NCBI GenBank assembly: GCA_002507565.1
Contig: MOXJ01000023.1
Span: forward strand, 1 to 41,851
DNA from: Candidatus Reconcilbacillus cellulovorans
Lineage (GTDB): Bacteria; Bacillota; Bacilli; Paenibacillales; Reconciliibacillaceae
Direction: 5' to 3'
Length of the DNA: 41,851 nucleotides
Below, piece by piece: positions 1 to 9,106 of this stretch. The notes under the pieces were generated by a model. It was not told the DNA's origin and ran no database searches. It saw nothing but the letters and a program-made list of their open reading frames with translations. How positions within the stretch are numbered: position 1 is the first letter of the stretch; every line of letters starts with the position of its first letter. The position numbers and the translations under genes are program-made.

Positions 1-1968
1 CGTCGTCGACGCGGCAAGCCCGGTGTCGCTGTAGGATGTCGAGGTCGTCGAGCCGACCTTGACGCCGTTGCGGTAGACGTCGTAACCCGCAACGCCGACA
101 TTATCCGTCGAAGCCGTCCACGACAGGTTGATCTGGCTGCTCGACACCGCCGTCGCCGTCAGGTTGCCCGGCGCGCTCGGCGGCTGCGTGTCGACGGGGT
201 TCGTTCCTTGGAATTCCGTCACCGTCTGCCGCATCGCTTCGGGCGGCGAGTTCGCGTACACCCGCCCGCCGACGTTGTTGATCACGTGCGTGATCTCGCT
301 GCCCGCCATCCCCGACAGCCAGATCGTCGTCGCGTGGTGAATCTTGACGCCCTGCACATTCGGCACTTCGATCGCGCTCTCCAGCTTCACCGCTGCGTCA
401 CGGAAATAACTGTATACGCCCAGTCCCCACGCTTCATGCGTCGTCACCGTGTTCGCCACTTTATACGACGCATAGCCGTTCACCGTCCCGTTGTTGCTCA
501 TCCACGCCGACTGGCTCGGCACGTCGTACGGAATCTCCGACTGGTAAAAATAGACCCGTCCGTTGTTGCCGTTCCATAGCGTCTGATACTCGTTGTGATG
601 CTCGTTGAACAGCCCGTAGATCGTCACGTCGTTGCCGTTGACGATCAGCCCGTTTTTCGATACGTTCAGATCCCATCCGATCCCGTCGCCGTGGTCGCCC
701 CGCCACAGCCAGAAATGATCCCCGATTACGTCGTGGCTGTTGATCACGATGTTCGCGTCCACCACCCCGACGCCTGCTCCGCCGACCCGCGTAAACACGT
801 CGTGCAGCGACGTCGGGTTCGCCGAGTGGTCCAGCCCGCTGCCCGCCGGTCCTACTTCCAGCAACGCCGGCGAACGAACCGGTCCCGCGTCGAACAGCAA
901 CCCCGCAATCTTCACCCCGTCGACGTCCGCCACCGTCATCGCCACTTGCCCGTTATCCGGAATTAGTGTAGCGTATCCTAACCCCAGCACGACCGTATTC
1001 GGCCGCGTCACCCGAATCGTCTCGCTCAAATGATAAATCCCCGGCGTAAACAGCACGTGCTTGCCCTGATCCAGTGCTGCGTTGATGCTCGCCGCCGTCG
1101 CCGTGTCCGGCCGCGCGATGTAAAACTGATCGATCGGAATCGACTGCCCCGGCGTCGGCCCGTTCGCCCAGCTCACCCCGCGCGTGTTCGTTTGCAGCGC
1201 CGGCACGAACACGTAATAGCTCCCCGCGCTGTCGACGTACAAATACGGCTTCTCCCGAATGACCGGCGTCCGGTCCACCACCGTGTACGGCGGATTCGGG
1301 AATTGTCCCGCCGGCGGGTTCGCGTCGCCCACAAACACCATGTTCCACACGCCGTTCGTCCAGTTGCTGTACTGGCTGTTGCGCGAAAACCACTGCTGCT
1401 GCGACGCCGGCACGATCTGCCCGGTGATGATCGAGTCCGCCAAAAACCCGCCACTGGCCCAACCTGCGTTCCAATACGGGTCGAAATCGAACAGGTCCAT
1501 GTCGCCGACGACGTGCACCCGCCGCATCGGCGCCGCCTGGGAAACGGCAAATTGCACTTTGCCGCTGGCCGGCGTAATCTTTAAATTTTCGATCGACCGC
1601 CAGAAGTTTTGCGTCGCGTTGCCGTTAAACCATTTCGCGTCCACATTTAACCCGCCGGTGATGTTGACGTCGTCGGGGTTTCTGCCGAGACCGGCGACCT
1701 GGGTATAAAACCCGACGCGGCAGTTGACGTTGTACGTGCCCGGCTTGAACAGCAGGGCGTAGCGCTGCGTGCCGAACTGGTTCGTTTCCTGCTGGGCGAA
1801 AATCGAATCGCAGACGCTCTGGATGTAGCTCGCCGACATGCTCGGATCGAAAATGTACACGTTCGGCCCGAAATCCGGCGCAGCCTGTGTCGATGCCGGC
1901 CCGGTCGGCAATCCGATTGCCAGTGAAAACATGCAGGCCGACAGAAGGACGCCTGTCCGTTTTCGCAT
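1..1968 (-). CDS. Secreted beta-helix (GH55-like) protein with FN3 domain, 3' end beyond window
   Basis: The frame runs open from an ATG at 1968 to the window edge, so 656 residues are visible and the C-terminus is missing. The start follows a GGGAGGG site about 10 nt upstream. Residues 1-29 form a signal peptide (basic start, hydrophobic core, cleavage probably after ASTQA). The long middle part is rich in short beta-strand repeats of the pectate-lyase/right-handed beta-helix kind. It resembles secreted proteins often named adenylyl cyclase or coagulation factor 5/8 type protein in actinobacteria, which I place near GH55 exo-beta-1,3-glucanases from memory. A fibronectin type III domain starts near residue 593, marked by SAPGNLTATAVSSSQINLSW. 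The likely role is extracellular polysaccharide degradation. Family and substrate are inference; secretion and the FN3 domain are clear. An AT-rich promoter region with a direct repeat lies upstream (2111-2174). Confidence 0.8.
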   Translation of the reverse strand, partial: MRKRTGVLLSACMFSLAIGLPTGPASTQAAPDFGPNVYIFDPSMSASYIQSVCDSIFAQQETNQFGTQRYALLFKPGTYNVNCRVGFYTQVAGLGRNPDDVNITGGLNVDAKWFNGNATQNFWRSIENLKITPASGKVQFAVSQAAPMRRVHVVGDMDLFDFDPYWNAGWASGGFLADSIITGQIVPASQQQWFSRNSQYSNWTNGVWNMVFVGDANPPAGQFPNPPYTVVDRTPVIREKPYLYVDSAGSYYVFVPALQTNTRGVSWANGPTPGQSIPIDQFYIARPDTATAASINAALDQGKHVLFTPGIYHLSETIRVTRPNTVVLGLGYATLIPDNGQVAMTVADVDGVKIAGLLFDAGPVRSPALLEVGPAGSGLDHSANPTSLHDVFTRVGGAGVGVVDANIVINSHDVIGDHFWLWRGDHGDGIGWDLNVSKNGLIVNGNDVTIYGLFNEHHNEYQTLWNGNNGRVYFYQSEIPYDVPSQSAWMSNNGTVNGYASYKVANTVTTHEAWGLGVYSYFRDAAVKLESAIEVPNVQGVKIHHATTIWLSGMAGSEITHVINNVGGRVYANSPPEAMRQTVTEFQGTNPVDTQPPSAPGNLTATAVSSSQINLSWTASTDNVGVAGYDVYRNGVKVGSTTSTSYSDTGLAASTT

Positions 1969-2110
1969 GAGCGATCAACCCTCCCGAATCATCGGTCTTT
2001 TGGTTTTGGGTCAAATTCCGTCGCTGTCCTGAAAACGCTCCCAATCGTGCTCCGATAAAAATCACCCCTTTCCCGAAACTGCGGGGCGGGGGCTTTCCGG
2101 GGCCATCTTG

Positions 2111-2174
2111 ATTGTAACAGACAATCTGAAAAAAGATAATACTTTATTTTTTAGAATAAACATCTTTATTTTTT
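2111..2174 (-). promoter_or_regulatory. Candidate promoter of the secreted beta-helix gene with an 11-bp direct repeat
   Basis: This gene-free stretch (1969-2283) is far more AT-rich than its surroundings. On the minus strand a -10-like TACAAT lies at 2116-2111. Upstream, AAAAAATAAAG occurs twice (starting at 2174 and 2152, a 22-bp period). The proximal copy starts 36 bp before the -10, the same distance as in the second transporter locus. No convincing -35 is seen, which fits activator dependence. The leader 1969-2110 shows no riboswitch I recognise. Confidence 0.4.
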
Positions 2175-2211
2175 AAATTTTACGCTACGTTTTTTAGATG
2201 CGATTCGGATG

Positions 2212-2256
2212 AAAAAGGGGAAAGACCGGACACTTTTTTCGCCGCCATCTTTCCCC
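2212..2256 (-). terminator. Rho-independent terminator after the first sugar-binding protein gene
   Basis: On the minus strand GGGGAAAGA (2256-2248) pairs perfectly with TCTTTCCCC (2225-2217) and is followed by a TTTTT run. It lies 28 nt after the stop of the binding-protein gene. Confidence 0.75.
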
Positions 2257-2283
2257 CGTCATTCCGACGACCTTGTCAAAGCC

Positions 2284-3657
2284 TTACTGCCCGTTGCTCT
2301 TGGCCGCCTTGTCGGCCGCCGCGTCGAGCTGCTCGACGAACTGCTCGGGCGTAAGACCCCCGGACAACAGTTTCTGATGCAGCTTCATGATGTCGTCCTT
2401 GAACTGCGGCGTCGACGTGTCGAGCACCGGCGTGTTGCTGCTCGATTTCATGCTGCTGAAAATGTTCGTCAGCTGCTTCTGCACTTCGGTTTCCTTGCCG
2501 GTCAGGAACGCATCGTACTTCTGCGCCGGGAATCCGTTGCCGGACTGCCAGAGCTGCTTCGCCCAGTTTTCCGGCTTGAAGAAGTATTTCAGAAACTCGA
2601 TCGCCGCCTGTTTGTTCGCGCTCTTGGCCGACACCGAGTAGCCGCCGCCGTACCACGCCGCGACGTCTTGCACCGTTCCTTTGCCGTCGTCCGAAGCCGG
2701 ATAAGGCATGGCCGAGACGTTCTGGCGGAACGATTCCGAGAAGTTCGGGTCTGTGCCGAGGCCGACTTCCCACGATCCCATCATGTACATGGCCGCCTTT
2801 TCCTGACCGAACAGGTTGCGCGCGGCGCCGTAGTCGGCGGTCAGGAAGCCGTCGGCGAACCCTTTGGCGTCGGCGAACGACTTCATGTACTTGGCCGCTT
2901 CCAGGAACACCGGGTCCTTGAAGCTCGCCTTACGCGCCATCGCCTCGTCCATTTTGTTGAAATCGCCGCTCGCCCGCTGCGCGACGTACTCAAACCAGAT
3001 CGGCAGCGACCAGCCGTCCATGCCGTTGATCGCGACAGGCTGAATGTTTTTGGCGCGCAGCTTTTTGACGACGTCGAGCAGTTCCGACTGCGTCTTCGGC
3101 GGCGTCAGGCCGTTGTCCGCGAAAATCTTTTTGTTGTAGTACAGCACGAAAAAGTCGCTGTTCCGCGGCAGGCCGTACAGTTTGCCGTCCTTGCTGAAGC
3201 CGTCGAACGAGCCGGACACGAACTGGTAATCTTTAAAATCGTCCGGATTGAGCGGTTCCAGCAGGCCGTTGTCGATCAGCGGCGCGATGAACGACGGTTG
3301 GCCCCACGACTGGATGATGTCTGGCAAAGACGACGTCGACGCGTACACCTTGATCTTGTTTTTGTACGCCTCGTCCTGGAGCGCCTCGACTTCGATCTTG
3401 ACGTTCGGATGCTCCTTCATGTAGGCGTCGATGATGCTTTGTTCGATTTTGCCCATGCCGGCCGACCGGTCGGGAAGCGCCGTGAACAGTTTCAGCTTCA
3501 CCGGCTCGCCCTGCGGCTGGGCGGACGCTTCCGCCGCCGGGGAGGAGCTGTTCTGCGGGCTCGGCTGCGACGATCCCGTGTTTGCGCTTTTGCCGCCGCA
3601 AGCGGCCAGCGATGCGACCAGCGTCGCCCCGAGCGCAAGCAACCACGCGCGTTTCAT
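2284..3657 (-). CDS. Extracellular sugar-binding lipoprotein of a CUT1 ABC importer
   Basis: 457 residues. The N-terminus has a short basic stretch, a hydrophobic core and a lipobox LAAC (Cys20), then a Ser/Asn/Pro-rich linker, so the protein should be lipid-anchored outside the membrane. The body matches family 1 solute-binding proteins (SBP_bac_1): a mid-region stretch GLPRNSDFFVLYYNKKIF, where the ligand lobe begins, and a C-terminal part with AAIEFLKYFFKPENW. It is the ligand-capturing subunit for the two permeases encoded divergently at 7283-9097. It is transcribed in the same direction as the upstream kinase and regulator but seems to have its own promoter in the 107-bp gap. The substrate cannot be read from sequence; the nearby GH30 enzyme suggests a beta-linked gluco- or xylo-oligosaccharide (inference). 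Confidence 0.93.
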   Translation of the reverse strand: MKRAWLLALGATLVASLAACGGKSANTGSSQPSPQNSSSPAAEASAQPQGEPVKLKLFTALPDRSAGMGKIEQSIIDAYMKEHPNVKIEVEALQDEAYKNKIKVYASTSSLPDIIQSWGQPSFIAPLIDNGLLEPLNPDDFKDYQFVSGSFDGFSKDGKLYGLPRNSDFFVLYYNKKIFADNGLTPPKTQSELLDVVKKLRAKNIQPVAINGMDGWSLPIWFEYVAQRASGDFNKMDEAMARKASFKDPVFLEAAKYMKSFADAKGFADGFLTADYGAARNLFGQEKAAMYMMGSWEVGLGTDPNFSESFRQNVSAMPYPASDDGKGTVQDVAAWYGGGYSVSAKSANKQAAIEFLKYFFKPENWAKQLWQSGNGFPAQKYDAFLTGKETEVQKQLTNIFSSMKSSSNTPVLDTSTPQFKDDIMKLHQKLLSGGLTPEQFVEQLDAAADKAAKSNGQ

Positions 3658-3703
3658 GGATGGTTCACCCCGCGATTTGGTTTGGTTGGGCTTTTCACTT
3701 TCG

Positions 3704-3770
3704 ATGTTAAGAGGCGGCGGGGGGAAAAACCACGCGTGATTTTTTTAAAATGTTCCGCCGTTTTTTATGA
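3704..3770 (-). promoter_or_regulatory. Promoter of the first sugar-binding protein gene with A-rich direct repeat
   Basis: On the minus strand TAACAT (3709-3704) serves as -10. TTAAAAAAAT starts 39 bp upstream (3748). A second A-run within TCATAAAAAA (from 3770) lies in phase, about 20 bp further up. The same -10 hexamer and the same 39-bp distance occur upstream of the divergent permease gene (7195-7260). The distal half overlaps the stop codon of the regulator gene. Confidence 0.5.
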
Positions 3771-5399
3771 CTTGTACGGACCGACCTGCTTCTGATATTG
3801 CGACGGGCTGACGCCGGTCCATTTTTTGAACGTCGCGCTGAAATGGCGCTCGTCGTGGTAACCGACGGCCTCGGCGATTTCGTAAATTTTCAAGACGCCT
3901 TCCTTCAACAGTTCTTTGGCGCGCGCGATTCGGTACTGGTGCAGATAATCGAGAAAATTCGTCCCCGTCTCCTGTTTGAACAGAACGCTCAAATAGGCGG
4001 GCGACACATACACGTCCTTGGCGACGGACTCCAGCGTCAGCCGCGTCCGGTAGCGCTCCTCGATGATCCGGATCGCCTGGCGGACCGTTTTGTGCATCGG
4101 TTTTTGCGACGACAGCCGCTCCACCAGACTTCGGAAAATCTGTTTCATCACGGCGGAAAGCTCATCGATCGTTTCCACGTTCGGAATTTCGTCGACCCAG
4201 TTATACAGCTGGTTTTTCCATTCGATCGCCTCGACGTTCAATTCCGAGACGAACCGTTTCCACTCGGCGATCAGTTCCATCGCCAAAAGCTGAATTTTAT
4301 TGCGGCCGAGGTCCGGCCGTGCGCGCAGCCGTTCGAGCCAATTTTCCAGACTGTCGAGCGCGTCGGAGTAGCGCGCGGTCCGCACGGCCTGGATGATCGA
4401 CTGCTCGAGCTTTTTCAGTTCCGCTTCATCCGCGGCGTCGGCGGCGTCCGCGTCCGTCCGGCCGAGTTCCGAATAAAGGTGCACATGGCCGTAACCGTGA
4501 AAAAACCGTCGCTCCAGCGCTTCCCGCGCTTCGGCGTAAGCAAGGCACAGTTCGTCGACGGAACGGCCGGCGTCGGACACGCCGATACTGACTTCCCAGC
4601 CGAGAAATGCGCGCACGTTTTCCTTGACGAGTTCAAGCGCCGCTTTCAAGGCAGATTGGCCCGCGCCCGACACCGGGGCGTTGCCGACCCAGGCGAGGTC
4701 GTCGCCGTCGCGGAACGTTTCCATCCGCCCTTGGTAAAACGGCTCCAGCGTCTCTTGCAAAATGTTGGACGCGGCGTAGCGGATCAGTTCGAGCTCGCCT
4801 TCCTTCGGCGCCGCGCGCCACGGGCGGTCGAGCCGGACGATGCCGAGCTGGAAGGGCGACTTCGCCTCCACGGCCATGCCGCATTCGGCGATGACGCGCG
4901 CGCGGTCTTCCAGGACGCCTTTCGGATAATGCGCCCACTGCGACAACACATGCGACTTGACGGCGAAGACGTTCGTCCTCCAGCGCGCGCGAATATCGTC
5001 GAGCTCGTGTCGCTGCCTGCGTTTTTCCTCAATGCGCCGCTTCGCCTCTTCCAAAACGCGGATGACGTCCTCGGCGCGAAACGGCTTGAGCAGGTAGTCG
5101 CAGACGCCGAGCCGCAGCGCCTGCTGCACATAGGCGAAATCGTCGTAGCCGGAGACGACGATCGCCTCGAGGTCTTCCCGGATGCCTTTGGCGCGGTCGA
5201 TCAGCTCAAGCCCGCTCATGCCCGGCATCCGGATGTCGGTCAGCAGAATGTCCGGCAGCTCCCGCTCGATCAGGGCGAGCGCCTCTTCGCCGTTTGCAGC
5301 CGCAGGACAAAGCCGGATGCCGTGGCGTTCCCAGTCGATCAAGCCGACGAGCGCGTCGCGGGTCCATTTTTCATCCTCAACGATCAGCGTCTTGTACAT
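3765..5399 (-). CDS. YesN-type response regulator with AraC-family DNA-binding domain
   Basis: 544 residues from the ATG at 5399, which follows an AAGGGGGA site. The frame stays open upstream, but MYKTLIVEDEKW is the normal start of a receiver domain. The N-terminal receiver (about 1-120) has the acidic pair EDE and the phosphoacceptor Asp in ILLTDIRMPGMSG. A long middle region of about 300 residues of no assigned fold follows. The C-terminal 100 residues hold two AraC helix-turn-helix motifs (LTLESVAKDVYVSPAYLSVL and IYEIAEAVGYHDERHFSATF). The gene overlaps the 3' end of the kinase gene by 23 bp, so the two are translated as a pair. It should be phosphorylated by the kinase and activate the transporter promoters, where TCAAAA-type direct repeats are seen. 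Confidence 0.92.
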   Translation of the reverse strand: MYKTLIVEDEKWTRDALVGLIDWERHGIRLCPAAANGEEALALIERELPDILLTDIRMPGMSGLELIDRAKGIREDLEAIVVSGYDDFAYVQQALRLGVCDYLLKPFRAEDVIRVLEEAKRRIEEKRRQRHELDDIRARWRTNVFAVKSHVLSQWAHYPKGVLEDRARVIAECGMAVEAKSPFQLGIVRLDRPWRAAPKEGELELIRYAASNILQETLEPFYQGRMETFRDGDDLAWVGNAPVSGAGQSALKAALELVKENVRAFLGWEVSIGVSDAGRSVDELCLAYAEAREALERRFFHGYGHVHLYSELGRTDADAADAADEAELKKLEQSIIQAVRTARYSDALDSLENWLERLRARPDLGRNKIQLLAMELIAEWKRFVSELNVEAIEWKNQLYNWVDEIPNVETIDELSAVMKQIFRSLVERLSSQKPMHKTVRQAIRIIEERYRTRLTLESVAKDVYVSPAYLSVLFKQETGTNFLDYLHQYRIARAKELLKEGVLKIYEIAEAVGYHDERHFSATFKKWTGVSPSQYQKQVGPYKS

Positions 5400-7104
5400 C
5401 GTGCCATTCCCCCTTCCCCCGCTCCAGCAGCGGAAGGTCGATGACGACCTGCGTGCCGACGTGTTCGCGGCTGTCGATGTCGATCCGCGCTTCCGGACCA
5501 TACGCCAGCGCCAGCCGTTCGCGGACATTGGCGAAAGCGTAACCCTTCTTCGGCCGTCCGCCGCCGCGGATTTCCGCCAGCCGGTCGGCGGGGATGCCGA
5601 CGCCGTTGTCCGACACCTCGATGCGCACGCGGTCGCCGTCGCGAACGGCTCGCACGCCGATGAACCCGCCTTCGTTCATCGGCTCGATGCCGTGCACGAC
5701 GGCGTTTTCAACGAACGGTTGCACCGTCATTTTCGGAATGACGACGTTCGCGCAGGCGGGGTCGACCTCGATCGCATAGTCGAGCCGGTCGGCAAAACGC
5801 AACCGCTGGATCGACAAATAATGGCCGACCAGTTCCATCTCCTGCGCGACCGTCACGAAATCGCGCCCGTCGTTCAGATTAAGCCGAAACAAATTGGAGA
5901 GCGCCTGGATGATCTCGACGATGTCGTCGGCTCCGTACTTTTTGGCGGACAGGCCAATCATGTTCAGCGTGTTGTACAGAAAATGCGGATTGATCTGCGC
6001 CTGCAGCGACCTGAGCTCCGCTTCGCGCCGGCGGAGGCGCGTTTCGTACACTTCCTCGATCAGGTGCCGGATGCGGTCGATCATCAGGTTGTAGACGCGG
6101 CCGAGCCGGGCGATCTCGTCGTTGCCGGCGATGTCGACCTGCTGGGAGAAATCGCCCAGCTGCACCCTTTTCATCGACTGCAAGAGTTTTTTGAGCGGCC
6201 GCGTCACGAGCCCCGACACGACCCAGACCGCCGCCGCCGACAGGCCGGCGCAAGCGACGGCGAACAGCGCCGTAAACACCTGGATCTGGTTCAACTCGCG
6301 AAGCAACACGTCCTTCGGCTGTGCGACGACGACCCGCCACCCTGTCGTCTCCGACGTCGTCTCGGTCCAGACGTAGGTATCCGCAAGCGCTGCCGGATCG
6401 AAGAGGCGGCCGATCTCGCTGGCGTCGCTTGCCGTCAGCACGAGATCGCCGTCGCCCAATACGTAGATCCGAGCCTGCTGGTGCGCGTATTTTTCGTACT
6501 GGGCGCGGAAGCGCGACTCATCGACGACGATCAGCAGCACGCCGAGCGTGCGAAGGGAGAACGAATCCTTGAACTTCCGGGCGAACACCAGGCTCGGGCC
6601 GCCGCGGCCGCCGAACGGATTATGCTCCGGGAACACGACCGTCCAGACCGGCTTGTCCTTCGCCGACACCATACGGTACCAGTCGCTGTCCCTGAAAAAC
6701 GAAAACGGTTTCACACCTGCGACGCCGGCCTGGTCGATCGCCAATTCGCGGTCCTCGCCGTACAGCACGACCTGAAAAAACCGGTTCGTCACCATGCTGA
6801 TCGCGATGGCGGAATAGGCCTCTTTTTTGGCGACGTCCATTTCCGCCGGATCGGTCGTCCGCATGAACCGGCGAACTTCAGGAAGCAGAAACAGGAAATT
6901 GGAAAAGTCGAACGTCGACTGCGCGACAAACCCGAGTGAAGAAGCGATTTCACTCGCCAAATCCTGCTGCGCGACGCGCGTCTTTTCGACGACTTCACTC
7001 GCCGCCGTCCGGTACGAGTAGACGCCGGTGACGGCGATCATCAGCCCGACGAGCGGAACAAAACAGACGAACAGCTTCAGGCGGAGCGGCATGCGCAACA
7101 ACAT
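5377..7104 (-). CDS. YesM-type membrane sensor histidine kinase
   Basis: 575 residues. A transmembrane segment near 8-30 and a second near 280-305 flank a large extracellular sensor region (about 35-275, dCache-like by position). A HAMP segment follows (TRPLKKLLQSMKRVQLGDF). The His_kinase domain carries the phospho-accepting His in PHFLYNTLN (around residue 370), and a C-terminal HATPase region has NAVVHGIEP and DNGVGIPADR. This is the standard YesM (PF06580) layout, in which the receptor reads an extracellular sugar, often through the binding protein, and signals to the AraC-type regulator encoded by the overlapping gene. An alternative start 12 bp downstream is possible. A minus-strand TATAAT at 7155-7150 could be its -10. 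Confidence 0.92.
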   Translation of the reverse strand: MLLRMPLRLKLFVCFVPLVGLMIAVTGVYSYRTAASEVVEKTRVAQQDLASEIASSLGFVAQSTFDFSNFLFLLPEVRRFMRTTDPAEMDVAKKEAYSAIAISMVTNRFFQVVLYGEDRELAIDQAGVAGVKPFSFFRDSDWYRMVSAKDKPVWTVVFPEHNPFGGRGGPSLVFARKFKDSFSLRTLGVLLIVVDESRFRAQYEKYAHQQARIYVLGDGDLVLTASDASEIGRLFDPAALADTYVWTETTSETTGWRVVVAQPKDVLLRELNQIQVFTALFAVACAGLSAAAVWVVSGLVTRPLKKLLQSMKRVQLGDFSQQVDIAGNDEIARLGRVYNLMIDRIRHLIEEVYETRLRRREAELRSLQAQINPHFLYNTLNMIGLSAKKYGADDIVEIIQALSNLFRLNLNDGRDFVTVAQEMELVGHYLSIQRLRFADRLDYAIEVDPACANVVIPKMTVQPFVENAVVHGIEPMNEGGFIGVRAVRDGDRVRIEVSDNGVGIPADRLAEIRGGGRPKKGYAFANVRERLALAYGPEARIDIDSREHVGTQVVIDLPLLERGKGEWHDVQDADR

Positions 7105-7194
7105 CGGTCGGTTCGCCCCCGCGTCGCTTGCGATTCTGTTTTCAGGTCCATTATAACGGCTGGCGGGCCGCTTTCGTCAGACCGGATTCGCAGG

Positions 7195-7260
7195 TTCAAA
7201 AAAATCGAGAACATTTCAAAAAAATATGTCATTCTGTCGTGAACGCCGAACCCCTAACAT
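7195..7260 (+). promoter_or_regulatory. Promoter of the first permease-GH30 operon with TTCAAAAAAAT direct repeat
   Basis: TTCAAAAAAAT occurs at 7195-7205 and again, identical, at 7215-7225: a 20-bp period, about two helical turns. The -10-like TAACAT is at 7255-7260, 39 bp after the proximal TCA. A poor -35 (TTCTGT, 7232-7237) sits 6 bp after the proximal repeat, with a 17-bp spacer. The layout is typical for activation by an AraC-type protein bound next to a weak -35. Confidence 0.6.
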
Positions 7261-7282
7261 GAAAGCAGAGGGGGCGAGCGAC

Positions 7283-8167
7283 ATGCATCGCGTTCTATCG
7301 CACAGGCCGACAATCGCCGTGCTGGTCGCGCCCGGCATGCTGCTGTTCGCGGCGATGATCTTTTTCCCGACCGCGATGAGCTTTTACTACGGCACGACCG
7401 ACTGGAGCGGCATCGGCGACTACCGCCGGATCGGACTTGACAATTACATTCAGATTCTGTTTCATGATCCGACGTTCTGGCGCTCGCTCGGGCATGCCGT
7501 GCTGCTCGCCGCGGCGACGGTGTTTCTGCAGCATCCCGTCGCCATCTTCGTCGCGGCCGTCGTCTCGAACCTCGGACGATGGGAAAAACCGCTGCGGCTG
7601 GCGATGTTCGTGCCCGCCGTCATCTCGATCGTCGTCACGTCCAAAATGTGGGCCGCCGTGTTCAGCGCGCAGTACGGCCTGTTGAACCGGCTGCTCGACG
7701 GCGTCGGGCTGTCGGCCTGGAAACACGACTGGCTGGGCGATCCGAAAACGGCGATCTGGGCGATTATTTTCGTCGTCATGTGGCAGGGGTTCGGCTATGC
7801 GTTTCTGCTGTATTACGCTGGTTTACAGCGGATTCCCGACGAATTGTACGAGGCCGCGCGCATCGACGGCGCCTCCACGCTCAGACTCTACACGCGGATC
7901 GTCGTCCCGTTGCTTGCGCCGGTCATGCGCGTCGCGATCGTCATCGCCGTCATCACGTGTCTGAAACAGATGGAGACCGTCTTTCTGATGACGAACGGCG
8001 GCCCGGGCGACAGCACGCAGTTTCTCGGCAATTATCTGTACACGAAGGCCTTCTCGGCCTCGCAGTTCGGCTACGGCAACGCCTTGTCCGGCCTGTTCGT
8101 CCTGATCTGCCTCGCCGTGACGATCGCGTTGAACCGGTGGCTGTACCGCGACGTCGGCGAATTTTAA
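7283..8167 (+). CDS. CUT1 sugar ABC transporter permease, MalF/UgpA type
   Basis: 294 residues from the ATG at 7283, chosen because AGAGGGGGCG precedes it at good spacing. Two earlier in-frame ATGs at 7226 and 7259 lack a site and lie within the promoter region. Six membrane segments are expected. The EAA loop, which contacts the shared ATPase, is seen in PDELYEAARIDGASTLRLYTRIVVPLL. The product is one half of the membrane channel; its partner starts 28 nt after its stop. No ATPase gene is present, as usual for CUT1 systems that borrow a common MsmX-type ATPase. Confidence 0.93.
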   Translation: MHRVLSHRPTIAVLVAPGMLLFAAMIFFPTAMSFYYGTTDWSGIGDYRRIGLDNYIQILFHDPTFWRSLGHAVLLAAATVFLQHPVAIFVAAVVSNLGRWEKPLRLAMFVPAVISIVVTSKMWAAVFSAQYGLLNRLLDGVGLSAWKHDWLGDPKTAIWAIIFVVMWQGFGYAFLLYYAGLQRIPDELYEAARIDGASTLRLYTRIVVPLLAPVMRVAIVIAVITCLKQMETVFLMTNGGPGDSTQFLGNYLYTKAFSASQFGYGNALSGLFVLICLAVTIALNRWLYRDVGEF

Positions 8168-8194
8168 TCGGCCAACTCCAGGAGGTGCACCGCC

Positions 8195-9097
8195 ATGAAC
8201 GGGCTGACGACGACACACGAGACGGCCGTGCGCCTGGCCGACGCCGGTTCGCCCGCCCGCAATCGGCGCCTCGCGCTGTCGCCGGTCAAGGCAGCGCTGC
8301 TCGTCCTGATGGCGATGGTCGCGGTCGGGCAGCTTTTCCCGCTCGTCTGGCTCGTCAACTATTCGTTTCTAAAAAGCGGGGAATTTTACTCCGACGCGAT
8401 TTTGAAGTGGCCGGACGAATTCCAGTGGAAAAACTACCGCGACGCGTTCACGTACGGGCATGTGCCGGAATATTTCCTGAACAGCGTGATCGTGACGGCC
8501 GCCTCCATCGCGGGTACGTTGCTTTTATCGTTGACCATGGCCTATGCGTTCACAAGGATGCGTTGGAAATGGAGGGAAGTATCGAAAAATCTGATTCTGA
8601 TCGGGATGATGATTCCGATTCACGCCACTCTGTTGCCGAACTATATTCTTTTTCATAAAGTCGGACTTCTCAATCACTATTTGGGACTGATCCTCCCGTA
8701 TATTGCGGTGTCGATTCCGATCAGCATCTACATTGTTTCGGGGTTTCTGGAGTCGCTGCCGACCGCGGTGGAGGAATCGGCGGTCATCGACGGCTGTTCG
8801 ATTTACGGCGTCATTTTCCGGATCGTAACGCCGATGGTCGCCCCGGCGCTCGGCACGGTCGGCGTCATGACGTTCATCAGCTGCTGGAACGAATTCATTA
8901 TGGCTTACACGTTCATCACGGAAGAGTCGTTGAAGACGCTGCCGTTTTCGATCATCCAGTTCGTCGGCCAATATTCGTCCAACTACGGCGCGCAGTTCGC
9001 CGTCTTAACGATCATCGCTTTGCCGAGCCTGCTGATGTATCTGTTGTTTACCGAACAAATCGCCCGCGGCCTGACGGCCGGGGCCGTCAAAGGGTGA
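8195..9097 (+). CDS. CUT1 sugar ABC transporter permease, MalG/UgpE type
   Basis: 300 residues with a strong AGGAGGTG site before the ATG. Six membrane segments start with one near residues 30-55. The EAA loop is in LPTAVEESAVIDGCSIYGV, and the ending ARGLTAGAVKG is typical for MalG-type subunits. It pairs with the upstream permease and the lipoprotein at 2284-3657. The GH30 gene starts 10 bp after its stop, so the three plus-strand genes form one operon. Confidence 0.93.
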   Translation: MNGLTTTHETAVRLADAGSPARNRRLALSPVKAALLVLMAMVAVGQLFPLVWLVNYSFLKSGEFYSDAILKWPDEFQWKNYRDAFTYGHVPEYFLNSVIVTAASIAGTLLLSLTMAYAFTRMRWKWREVSKNLILIGMMIPIHATLLPNYILFHKVGLLNHYLGLILPYIAVSIPISIYIVSGFLESLPTAVEESAVIDGCSIYGVIFRIVTPMVAPALGTVGVMTFISCWNEFIMAYTFITEESLKTLPFSIIQFVGQYSSNYGAQFAVLTIIALPSLLMYLLFTEQIARGLTAGAVKG

Positions 9098-9106
9098 AAG
9101 CGACCG

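Noticed and set aside
1969-2110. Long leader of the beta-helix gene considered as a riboswitch
   Set aside because: No conserved motif of a known riboswitch class could be recognised.
2209-3795. Long open frame on plus, opposite the binding-protein gene
   Set aside because: Composition is Arg/Val/His-rich with no family motif; it is the mirror of a well-supported lipoprotein gene in GC-rich DNA.
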